NCBI GenBank assembly: GCA_947627805.1
Contig: CANQXB010000014.1
Coordinates: 1-14,121 of the forward strand
Reading direction: 5' to 3'
Origin: an uncultured Bacilli bacterium
Lineage (GTDB): Bacteria; Bacillota_I; Bacilli_A; RF39; UBA660
Length of the DNA: 14,121 nucleotides
Positions within the stretch are counted from its first letter, which is position 1. Each line of letters begins with the position of its first letter. Of the stretch, positions 1 to 5,160 are shown piece after piece. A program made the position numbers and the translations under genes. Under the pieces are notes generated by a model. That model was not told where the DNA came from, made no database searches, and was given only the letters and a program-made list of their open reading frames with translations.

Positions 1-2
1 AA

Positions 3-38
3 TAAAAAAGAGTGATATCAAACTATATCACTTTTTTA
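3..38 (-). terminator. Intrinsic terminator overlapping a stop codon
   Basis: On the minus strand an 8-bp perfect stem (AGTGATAT at 25-32 pairing with ATATCACT at 11-18) closes a 6-base loop and is followed by a T-run. The TAG stop of the upstream gene (23-25) is inside the structure, so the last codons of that gene make the 5' arm. Confidence 0.85.
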
Positions 39-715
39 ATGGTTATAGAATATCTACTATTACCTTGATAATTTCCTAATTCATCTATATCTTCTAATTT
101 ATATGTAAAAGCCTCTAAAGTAATATCAGAAGTTATTTTATTAATATTTACTCCAGCAGTTAATTTAATTGAAGTAAGTAAAGTATCATTATTGTATTCT
201 TCTTCCGTAGTATGACTATACCATCCTCCATCTCGATGATAATCATCATATAAATATATTTCTAATATATCATAAAAATCATTAGTATCTTTAGGACTTA
301 AAATTGTCTTATTAACTTCTCCATCAATAGTTTTAAAACTAATTTTAAAGCCTATTTTATAATCCATTACATTTTCATATATATCTTTATATTTATCAAA
401 TAATTTAATTTGATTTTCATTACTAATACTTTCTTCATTAGTATAATATACTTCAAATGAAGATATATCTTGATGATATTCCCACTTACTTTCATATTCA
501 TGAATTAATACTCTATCTTTACCATCTCGATAATTTTTATATAATCCTAATATTATTTTATTATTATCAATGTTAATATCTTCTTTTATTTCTTCTTTTT
601 CTTCTACTTTATTTTCTTCTTCTCCTTTATATTCTATTAATTTTGTCTTAATTAAAGGAGATACCCCCATAATTAAAATACATAATATACTTAATATAAT
701 TACTACCTTTTTCAT
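23..715 (-). CDS. N-terminally anchored extracellular protein of unknown function
   Basis: I do not recognise a family. The 230-residue product begins MKK and has a hydrophobic segment at about residues 4-20, which would act as a signal peptide or membrane anchor. An early Cys at 12 lacks the small residue before it that a lipobox needs, so a lipoprotein is unlikely. Residues 30-52 form a highly charged Glu/Lys-rich linker. The rest is rich in Asp, Tyr, Ile and Thr, as in extracellular domains, with a beta-rich look towards the C terminus. The start ATG follows AGTGATGTT, a partial match to the AGGTGAT Shine-Dalgarno type used elsewhere here. It has its own promoter (730-758) and a terminator overlapping its stop, so it is probably monocistronic. 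Its position beside two other surface-protein genes suggests an envelope role, which is inference only. Confidence 0.8.
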   Translation of the reverse strand: MKKVVIILSILCILIMGVSPLIKTKLIEYKGEEENKVEEKEEIKEDINIDNNKIILGLYKNYRDGKDRVLIHEYESKWEYHQDISSFEVYYTNEESISNENQIKLFDKYKDIYENVMDYKIGFKISFKTIDGEVNKTILSPKDTNDFYDILEIYLYDDYHRDGGWYSHTTEEEYNNDTLLTSIKLTAGVNINKITSDITLEAFTYKLEDIDELGNYQGNSRYSITIKKVI

Positions 716-729
716 AACATCACTATTTA

Positions 730-758
730 ATTATAACTATTATAAATAACGAAGTAAA
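730..758 (-). promoter_or_regulatory. Promoter of the 230-residue surface protein gene
   Basis: On the minus strand TTTACT (753-758) is 17 bp from a consensus TATAAT (730-735), close upstream of the ATG at 715. A second TATAAT-like match lies just upstream of this -10, so the exact start of transcription is uncertain. Confidence 0.6.
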
Positions 759-783
759 TAGATTATTTTTTTAATTTATTAGT

Positions 784-822
784 ATATTCATTATTATTTT
801 TAATCTAAAGAGATATTCATTA
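784..822. repeat. 10-bp direct repeat ATATTCATTA
   Basis: ATATTCATTA occurs at 784-793 and again at 813-822, 29 bp apart, in the gap between two minus-strand surface genes. I see no clear intrinsic terminator for the upstream gene here, so read-through is possible. The bases are simple enough that chance is a fair explanation. Confidence 0.35.
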
Positions 823-824
823 GT

Positions 825-1490
825 CTATTCTGGCATGGGTGGTTTGATTCTTTCGTGTGGAGTATTGGTACATCTAAAATTGTCTATTTTTATACTTACT
901 GTTAATTCTTTTCCGGCTAAATAACTTTGGTCATCATTTCGATTAGGAAACTCTAAATAAGCTTGGATTGGCTCCATATTGGAATTACTTAAATTGAATT
1001 TGAATTCTTGTTTATCAGTTTCATATGATAAATCATAAGTTCTAAAAAAATCTTCTCCTTGTTTTACTACTAATCTCAAATCACCATATTGAAGTAATTC
1101 AGCCATATTTCCACCTAAATCGATATTTATATCAGCATAACATCCATATTCCTCAGTTAATGTTCCTTTCTTAGTAAATGTTCCTATATCTTGGGCTACT
1201 GAATCTCCCTCTGCTGCATATTTCTTATTACTATCGGTTGTTCCATAATAATATGTCCCTTTTTTATCTTCTGTCATATCACTAACGTCTAATTTTATGT
1301 GATAATTTGTTATTCCTCCACTTAAGGTTATCTCATTTTGTTCTCCGGCTATTAACTCCACATTAGTTGTTGTATTTTCTCCTTCTATTTGTAAACTAAA
1401 GAAGGCATAAGTAGTTCCTACCACTACTAATATTAATGTTACCACCAATACTATACTACTTATTAATATTTTTCTTTCTTCTCCATTCAT
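825..1490 (-). CDS. SipW-type signal peptide surface protein (short paralog)
   Basis: This 221-residue secreted or anchored protein has a short basic start (MNGEERK), a hydrophobic segment at residues 9-28 and a TTYAFF junction, the pattern of SipW-dependent-type signal segments seen on TasA-like and related Bacillota surface proteins. The mature part is Thr/Asn-rich and likely beta-rich. Two Cys (117 and 207) are conserved in the paralog at 2046-3461 and could form a disulfide. Identity to that paralog is high over the whole length (shared VSDMT, YYGTTD, AGKELT), but the DUF6273-like tail is absent and the protein ends in a Pro-rich tail (RIKPPMPE). There is no LPXTG-type sorting motif. The start is backed by AAAGGAG about 12 nt upstream. 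Its promoter carries a G8 run, so expression may switch. Function is unknown; surface adhesion or matrix roles are guesses. Confidence 0.85.
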   Translation of the reverse strand: MNGEERKILISSIVLVVTLILVVVGTTYAFFSLQIEGENTTTNVELIAGEQNEITLSGGITNYHIKLDVSDMTEDKKGTYYYGTTDSNKKYAAEGDSVAQDIGTFTKKGTLTEEYGCYADINIDLGGNMAELLQYGDLRLVVKQGEDFFRTYDLSYETDKQEFKFNLSNSNMEPIQAYLEFPNRNDDQSYLAGKELTVSIKIDNFRCTNTPHERIKPPMPE

Positions 1491-1558
1491 ATAATTTTAA
1501 TCTCTCCTTTCTGTTAATAACTTAACTATTATATAATCTTCTATCTATTGATACTTTT

Positions 1559-1585
1559 ATTATATAATACCCCCCCCAGAGTCAA
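1559..1585 (-). promoter_or_regulatory. Promoter with G8 tract in the spacer
   Basis: Minus-strand TTGACT (1580-1585) is separated from a perfect TATAAT (1559-1564) by only 15 bp, and this spacer contains eight consecutive G (C run at 1570-1577 on the plus strand). Two more G would give the ideal 17-bp spacing. A run of G this long is out of place in such an AT-rich region and is prone to slipped-strand change. A second TATAAT (1528-1533) has only a poor -35 (AAGTAT). Confidence 0.7.
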
Positions 1586-1622
1586 AAATTTTTTTCTTCT
1601 GTTGTTAAAAAGTTGTAAACAA

Positions 1623-1642
1623 TGTGCGATGCGTGTGCGATG
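1623..1642. repeat. Tandem 9-bp repeat TGTGCGATG, 11-bp period
   Basis: TGTGCGATG is repeated exactly at 1623-1631 and 1634-1642 with CG between, so the units are one helical turn apart. It is the most GC-rich spot of the gap and lies about 40 bp upstream of the -35 box of the surface-protein promoter at 1559-1585, a usual place for an activator site. No matching regulator can be named from sequence. Confidence 0.6.
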
Positions 1643-1663
1643 GTAAACTTAAAGTATTTATAT

Positions 1664-1699
1664 AAAATGATAGATACCTTGAATAATATCTATCATTTT
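1664..1699 (-). terminator. 13-bp inverted repeat, likely 3' end of the small-peptide mRNA
   Basis: AAAATGATAGATA (1664-1676) and TATCTATCATTTT (1687-1699) are perfect inverted arms around a 10-base loop. On the minus strand the 3' arm ends in TTTT and the sequence goes on AT-rich, so it can stop the peptide mRNA, though the U tract is short and read-through to the gene at 825-1490 is possible. The loop and the 1687-1699 arm also hold the -35 box and spacer of the plus-strand antisense RNA promoter. Confidence 0.6.
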
Positions 1700-1707
1700 G
1701 GTATAAT
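1679..1707 (+). promoter_or_regulatory. Promoter of the antisense RNA
   Basis: TTGAAT (1679-1684), a 17-bp spacer and a perfect TATAAT (1702-1707) predict transcription from about 1714. No plus-strand coding region follows before the strong terminator at 1751-1798, so the product should be a short RNA. Confidence 0.75.
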
Positions 1708-1713
1708 CTAATT

Positions 1714-1798
1714 AATGGAGATGAGTTATCATCGCCTTTAGTTGATTTTGTGCTACTTTATTCGAATATCAATTCGAACTGAGGTAGCATCTTTTTTT
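1714..1798 (+). ncRNA. Candidate antisense antitoxin RNA, about 85 nt
   Basis: A good promoter (TTGAAT-17-TATAAT) and a T7 terminator frame a transcript of about 85 nt. By hand it folds into two hairpins: GGAGATGA (1717-1724) with TCATCGCC (1729-1736) around a GTTA loop with one mismatch, then the terminator stem. It is fully complementary to the last 16 codons, stop and 3' untranslated part of the 36-residue peptide gene on the other strand. This 3'-overlap layout is that of the known txpA/RatA and bsrG/SR4 type I toxin-antitoxin pairs of Bacillus subtilis. Ends are predicted; the antitoxin role is inference. Confidence 0.65.
1751..1798 (+). terminator. Strong intrinsic terminator of the antisense RNA
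   Basis: TGCTAC (1751-1756) pairs with GTAGCA (1784-1789), an internal loop follows, then TTCGAAT (1761-1767) pairs with ATTCGAA (1772-1778). Seven T (1792-1798) come after. The same bases encode the C-terminal tail of the peptide on the minus strand. Confidence 0.85.
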
Positions 1799-1863
1799 GC
1801 TTTAAACATGTTGTCTATTATCAAAGAAATGAACTTAAATAATACAAGTATTACTAATTTCAT
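1753..1863 (-). CDS. 36-residue hydrophobic peptide, candidate type I toxin
   Basis: This small gene starts ATG at 1863 and ends TAG at 1753-1755. The product begins MKLVILVLFKFISLIIDNMF, a hydrophobic stretch able to enter a membrane, and ends in a charged tail (KAKKDATSVRIDIRIK). A good Shine-Dalgarno (AGGTGG, 1869-1874) lies 5 nt before the start. It has its own promoter-like boxes (1945-1972), a structured leader and an antisense RNA made from the other strand across its 3' half. Size, layout and charge pattern match type I toxins such as TxpA, BsrG and Fst, but I cannot place it in any of those families by sequence. Most such toxins act on the cell membrane; that would be the expected role here. 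The alternative is a small membrane peptide with another job. I am fairly confident that it is translated, less that it is toxic. Confidence 0.65.
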   Translation of the reverse strand: MKLVILVLFKFISLIIDNMFKAKKDATSVRIDIRIK

Positions 1864-1868
1864 CAAAA

Positions 1869-1936
1869 CCACCTACCTTTCAACAAGATTTTGTTTCCAA
1901 AACCCCCGAAAGAGTTAGGCGAGACTTCTCATCTCG
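1869..1936 (-). promoter_or_regulatory. Structured leader of the peptide mRNA with partly hidden Shine-Dalgarno
   Basis: On the minus strand CCTAACTCTTTC (1908-1919) can pair, with a small bulge, with GAAAGGTAGG (1872-1881), which overlaps the ribosome site AGGTGG (1869-1874). The enclosed part holds a TTTTG-GAAA-CAAAA hairpin with a GNRA-type loop (about 1887-1900). Further upstream CGAGA/TCTCG makes another small hairpin (about 1920-1936). Hidden ribosome sites are common in type I toxin mRNAs. Folding was done by eye. Confidence 0.5.
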
Positions 1937-1944
1937 AGGACTAT

Positions 1945-1972
1945 ATTTTAGTGATATTTTTTTACTTTGCAA
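1945..1972 (-). promoter_or_regulatory. Likely promoter of the 36-residue peptide mRNA
   Basis: Minus-strand TTGCAA (1967-1972), a 16-bp spacer and TAAAAT (1945-1950) would start a leader of about 75 nt. TATAGT overlaps just downstream as a second -10 choice, but its spacing to TTGCAA is too long. Confidence 0.5.
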
Positions 1973-1975
1973 CAC

Positions 1976-2015
1976 TTTCGACAAACGTTATCAAAACTTA
2001 TCAAATTTCGACAAA
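1976..2015. repeat. Paired direct repeats upstream of the peptide promoter
   Basis: TTTCGACAAA occurs at 1976-1985 and 2006-2015 and brackets two copies of TTATCAAA (1988-1995 and 1998-2005). The block sits directly upstream of the -35 box of the 36-residue peptide gene and just beyond the terminator of the large surface gene, so it may be a regulator site. Confidence 0.55.
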
Positions 2016-2036
2016 AAAAGACATTTTTTCAATGCC
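2013..2036 (-). terminator. Intrinsic terminator of the large surface-protein gene
   Basis: On the minus strand GGCATT and AATGTC form a 6-bp stem (one G-U pair) with a GAAAA loop, followed by seven T. It lies about 10 bp after the TGA stop at 2046-2048, which is itself followed at once by TAA. Confidence 0.8.
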
Positions 2037-2045
2037 TTTAAATTA

Positions 2046-3461
2046 TCAATAATAAATTATGAATGGATTTTCTTTAGTTCCTTCACCCGTTAAAGTAACA
2101 TTAGGTGATACATAAAAGACCGGGCGAATCGAATTAGAATCAGACATATTTCGAGTGTTTAAAGTTTTCAAAGAACCATCTAAATACACAGGCCACACAC
2201 GATTAGAACTGTATCTAGTCATCGTCCATTCATAATTCGGTGAATTGCCTATCCATCCATTAGCAATAAATAACCAGTTATTTGTATTTTCCTCTCCAGA
2301 ATTTTTATAATCTGTGGCATACATTAACCCTATTTTACTTGCATCTGTATGTGATGTTGTTGGTTCTATATCTGTAACAATACTAGGTTGGTCAACATTA
2401 TACCACTTATGTTCAAATATCATTTTTTCCCAATAACTTCCACTTTCCCATTTGTTATTAACTGCATCAGGTAAGAAAGTATTATTTAAATAATCTTTCA
2501 TATCTGAACTATCCCATTTGGTATCATCTGCTATTCTATGCCATGAGTGTGTTTTTGGTGGTATAGCTTTAATTATCTTTAATGAATTAGCTGGTAGATT
2601 AATAGTATTATCTTCTTTATCAGTTATTCCAATGATTCTATACATATAGGTTTCTGGTGTTTCTAGACATCTATCTTTTTCATCTGTTCCAAAACAAATA
2701 TAATTATTGGTTACTTCATCTTTGGTTCCTTTATATCGATACATTCCATCAACATCTACTTCTGTAAATGTTACGGCTTCTTCTCCTCCTACGGCATGTG
2801 CTTTTAATACTTCTAATGCCGGTTTTGATTCATCTACTTCACAATTAAAATCATTTATATTTATACTGATTGTTAATTCTTTTCCGGCTATATTACTTTG
2901 GTCTTTATTTTGATTGGTAAATTTTAAATAGGCTTTGATTGGTTCTATATTAGAATTATTTATATTAAATTTAAAATTTGGATTTGTTAAGGCTTTTGAT
3001 AAGTCATATCTATTTTCTCTATTTCCTTCTTTTATTACTAATATTAAATCTCCTTCTTCTAATATCGTACTCATATTTCCACTTTTATTTATATTTATTG
3101 TTGCACTACATATATATTTATCTATTAATTCCCCACTTACACTTATATTTCCTAATTCTTTGGTCCCTAATGCTTCCGTTGCTTCATAATCTTTACCAGT
3201 GTCAGTTGTTCCATAATAACTACTTCCTACTTTATCTAAAGTCATATCACTTACTTTTAAATGTAAGTGATAATTAGTTAAACTACTACTTAAGGTTATT
3301 TTATTTTGTTCTCCGGTTGTTATTTCCATATTAGTTGTTTTACTATTATTAATTACTTGCATATTAAAATAAGCATATGTTGTTCCCACTACTACTAATA
3401 TTAAAGTTACTACTAAAATTACACTTCCTATTAATATTTTCTTTTTATCTTTTTCTTCCAT
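2046..3461 (-). CDS. SipW-type signal surface protein with DUF6273-like C-terminal domain
   Basis: I place the start at ATG 3461 (471 residues, MEEKDKKK), since GGAGATG lies 6 nt upstream; starts further up (to 3482) would lie inside an operator palindrome at the predicted transcript start. A basic N terminus, a hydrophobic segment at residues 9-28 and a TTYAYF junction make a SipW-type export signal. Residues 30-208 match the paralog at 825-1490, with conserved Cys 118 and 207. After a short linker, residues about 238-471 form a second domain with WDSSDMKDYLN, a Trp/Asn-rich stretch and an IRPVFYVSPNVTLTGEGT ending, the pattern of DUF6273-like (lectin-like fold) domains on Bacillota surface proteins. 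No sorting motif is present. It is divergent from an XRE repressor gene and likely controlled by it. Binding partner unknown. Confidence 0.85.
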   Translation of the reverse strand: MEEKDKKKILIGSVILVVTLILVVVGTTYAYFNMQVINNSKTTNMEITTGEQNKITLSSSLTNYHLHLKVSDMTLDKVGSSYYGTTDTGKDYEATEALGTKELGNISVSGELIDKYICSATININKSGNMSTILEEGDLILVIKEGNRENRYDLSKALTNPNFKFNINNSNIEPIKAYLKFTNQNKDQSNIAGKELTISININDFNCEVDESKPALEVLKAHAVGGEEAVTFTEVDVDGMYRYKGTKDEVTNNYICFGTDEKDRCLETPETYMYRIIGITDKEDNTINLPANSLKIIKAIPPKTHSWHRIADDTKWDSSDMKDYLNNTFLPDAVNNKWESGSYWEKMIFEHKWYNVDQPSIVTDIEPTTSHTDASKIGLMYATDYKNSGEENTNNWLFIANGWIGNSPNYEWTMTRYSSNRVWPVYLDGSLKTLNTRNMSDSNSIRPVFYVSPNVTLTGEGTKENPFIIYY

Positions 3462-3475
3462 AAGCATCTCCAAAC

Positions 3476-3585
3476 ACGGCATATCTGCCGTATTTTAAAT
3501 ATAACACCCTTCGAAAAATTAGTCAATAAAAATACGACTTTTTAGCCGTGTAAAAGAAATTATAAATATGACATAATTGCCGTAG
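3476..3585. promoter_or_regulatory. Four GCCGT half-sites in a divergent control region
   Basis: A perfect palindrome, ACGGCA-TATC-TGCCGT (3476-3491), lies at the predicted transcript start of the surface gene. Two further half-sites are AGCCGTG (3544-3550), upstream of its -35 box, and TGCCGTA (3579-3585), next to the Shine-Dalgarno of the XRE gene. GC-rich copies of one motif in an AT-rich gap between a repressor gene and a divergent target suggest operators for that repressor. Inference from position and repetition only. Confidence 0.6.
3498..3526 (-). promoter_or_regulatory. Promoter of the large surface-protein gene
   Basis: Minus-strand TTGACT (3521-3526), a 17-bp spacer and TATATT (3498-3503), with an extended TG just before the -10. 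Transcription would begin near 3491, inside the GCCGT palindrome, so a protein bound there would block it. Confidence 0.75.
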
Positions 3586-3593
3586 GTGATACC

Positions 3594-3782
3594 ATGTTTA
3601 AAGAATATCGTAAATTAAGAAAACTAACTCAAGAAAAACTAGCCGAACTAACTGAACTAGATACAAGAACAATTCAAAGAATTGAAAATAACGAAAGAGA
3701 ACCATCCATAGACTCTTTCAAAAAATTAATTAAAGTTTTAAATATAAAAGATAAAGATATTTTAGAATATTTGAAAAAATAA
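3594..3782 (+). CDS. Small XRE/Cro-CI family transcriptional regulator
   Basis: This 62-residue protein is little more than one helix-turn-helix domain of the HTH_3 (XRE) family: RKLRKLTQEKLAELTELD holds the scaffold and first helices, TRTIQRIENNEREPS the recognition helix and the typical E-x-x-x-x-P turn, and a last helix follows. It should bind DNA as a dimer in the cytoplasm. AGGTGAT is 3 nt before the ATG. The gene is divergent from the DUF6273-like surface gene, and GCCGT half-sites lie in both promoter regions and beside its own ribosome site, so it most likely represses that gene and itself. It has no sensor domain, so its signal is unknown. Its terminator is shared with the convergent enolase gene. 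Confidence 0.88.
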   Translation: MFKEYRKLRKLTQEKLAELTELDTRTIQRIENNEREPSIDSFKKLIKVLNIKDKDILEYLKK

Positions 3783-3808
3783 AAATTCCTCATCAAAAGG
3801 AATTTTTT
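3781..3808. terminator. Bidirectional terminator between XRE gene and enolase
   Basis: AAAAATTCCT (3781-3790) and AGGAATTTTT (3798-3807) form a perfect 10-bp stem with a 7-base loop. Both strands have a T-rich 3' side, the XRE stop codon overlaps the left arm and the enolase stop abuts the right arm, so it serves both convergent genes. Confidence 0.88.
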
Positions 3809-5038
3809 CTATTTATTTAAATTTTCTTCTATGCGAAGTAATCTATTATATTTAGCAATTCTTTCGCCACGACATACCGAACCAGTTTTAATAAATGGAA
3901 TGCCAAAACCAACAGCTAAATCAGCAATAAAGGTATCTTCTGTTTCTCCACTTCGATGACTTATAATTGTTTTATATTGATTCTTTTTAGCGGTTATAAT
4001 AGTTTTAGTCATTTCTGAAATAGTTCCAATTTGATTGGCTTTAAGTAAAATAGCATTACCGGCATTAACTTTTACTCCAGCTTCTAAAAGAGTAGCATTA
4101 GTACAGAAATAATCATCTCCCACTAACATAATTTTATCACCAATTAGTTTGGTTAAAACAGCAAAGCTTTCTAAATCATTTTCATTAAATGGGTCTTCAA
4201 TACTAATAATTGGGTAATTTTTAACTAAATCAATATAATATTTAATTAAATCATTTGCACTTAAATAAGTATTGTCCATTTTATACATATTTTTTTCTTT
4301 ATCATATAATTCAGAAGCTGCTACATCTAAAGCAATTAAAACATCTTTACCAGGAACATAATGCGCTTCTTTAATGGATGCCATAATGAAATCTAAAGCC
4401 TCTTTGGTTTTATTTAGATTAGGAGCAAATCCACCTTCATCACCAACACTTGTAGCAAAACCATGACTTTTTAAAAGACCTTTTAAAGTATGGAATATTT
4501 CACTTGCCGCTTCAATTCTTTTAGCTTCACCACTCATAATTGGCACAATCATAAACTCTTGAACATCTAAACTATTATCGGCATGAACACCCCCATTAAT
4601 AATATTTATCATAGGAATAGGTAAAGATACTTTACCATAAGTAATATATTCATATAATTCTTTATTTTGAAGTTTGGCTAAACATTTTAAAGATGCTAGG
4701 GAAACTGCTAACATAGCATTAGCTCCTAAATTACTTTTATTAGGAGTCCCATCTAATTTGAGTAAAGTTTTATCTACCATAACTTGATCTATTTTTTGAC
4801 CAATTAAAGCATTTCTAATCGTCGTATTAACATTATTTACGGCCTTTAATACTCCTTTACCCATATATCTGTTAGGATCATTATCTCTTAATTCTAAAGC
4901 TTCTTTAGAACCGGTAGAAGCGCCACTAGGAACGGAAGCAACACTACTTATATTATTAGCTAGAGTCATTTCTACTTCAATAGTAGGATTACCTCTACTA
5001 TCTAAAATTTCCCTTGCGTGGATATCTTTAATATTCAT
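3809..5038 (-). CDS. eno: Enolase (phosphopyruvate hydratase)
   Basis: Converts 2-phosphoglycerate to phosphoenolpyruvate in glycolysis; cytosolic, sometimes also surface-bound. I start at ATG 5038 (409 residues, MNIKDIHAREILDSRGN) because GGGTG precedes it; the GTG at 5047 is part of that ribosome site. All key parts are visible: the SGASTG loop (38-43), His152 in the GGVHADN stretch, Glu161 in QEF, Glu201 in GDEGGF, metal ligands Asp238, Glu281 (SIEDPF) and Asp308 (VGDD), catalytic Lys333 (LLKANQIGT), the SHRSGETED loop (360-368) and Lys384 (IKTGS). The chain is about 20 residues shorter than the usual 430, and some normally fixed spots differ (GDDYFCTN, SVCRGERIAKYN). It has its own promoter and shares a terminator with the XRE gene. 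Function is secure. Confidence 0.96.
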   Translation of the reverse strand: MNIKDIHAREILDSRGNPTIEVEMTLANNISSVASVPSGASTGSKEALELRDNDPNRYMGKGVLKAVNNVNTTIRNALIGQKIDQVMVDKTLLKLDGTPNKSNLGANAMLAVSLASLKCLAKLQNKELYEYITYGKVSLPIPMINIINGGVHADNSLDVQEFMIVPIMSGEAKRIEAASEIFHTLKGLLKSHGFATSVGDEGGFAPNLNKTKEALDFIMASIKEAHYVPGKDVLIALDVAASELYDKEKNMYKMDNTYLSANDLIKYYIDLVKNYPIISIEDPFNENDLESFAVLTKLIGDKIMLVGDDYFCTNATLLEAGVKVNAGNAILLKANQIGTISEMTKTIITAKKNQYKTIISHRSGETEDTFIADLAVGFGIPFIKTGSVCRGERIAKYNRLLRIEENLNK

Positions 5039-5061
5039 ACTAGTCACACCCTTATAACTTT

Positions 5062-5090
5062 AGTATAACCATATTCTTTAATTTTAACAA
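5062..5090 (-). promoter_or_regulatory. Enolase promoter
   Basis: Minus-strand TTGTTA (5085-5090), a 17-bp spacer and TATACT (5062-5067), about 25 bp before the ATG at 5038. It lies downstream of the terminator of the DUF308 gene, so enolase is transcribed alone. Confidence 0.65.
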
Positions 5091-5133
5091 TAGCTGAAAT
5101 CGGTAAATTTGAAATTTGACAAAAAATTGGCAA

Positions 5134-5160
5134 AGAAAAAAGTGGTTTTCCCACTCTTTT
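5134..5160 (-). terminator. Intrinsic terminator of the DUF308 gene
   Basis: AGTGG/CCACT (5151-5155 with 5141-5145) around a 5-base loop, with an A-run before and a T-run after on the minus strand. It starts right at the end of the upstream gene. Confidence 0.85.

Noticed and set aside
1664..1699. Inverted repeat as the end of a mobile element or attachment site
   Set aside because: No transposase or integrase gene, no target-site duplication and no second copy in the window; a terminator explains it better.
1762..1777. CGAAT-NNNN-ATTCG palindrome resembling a Bacillota LexA box
   Set aside because: It is the inner stem of the antisense RNA terminator and coding sequence of the small peptide; both half-sites differ from CGAAC/GTTCG and no promoter lies at the right distance.
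1976..2015. Repeats TTTCGACAAA/TTATCAAA as a CRISPR or plasmid iteron array
   Set aside because: Units are only 8-10 bp with two copies each, and no spacers or replication gene are present.
2707..3277. Three plus-strand reading frames of 68-99 codons
   Set aside because: They lie opposite the large surface-protein gene, have low-complexity Leu/Ile/Ser/Tyr-rich products typical of the reverse of an Asn/Lys-rich gene, and no ribosome sites of the kind used here.
3462..3482. Upstream start (MPCLEMLM) for the large surface protein
   Set aside because: It would begin inside the operator palindrome at or before the predicted transcript start; GGAGATG and a basic N terminus favour the ATG at 3461.
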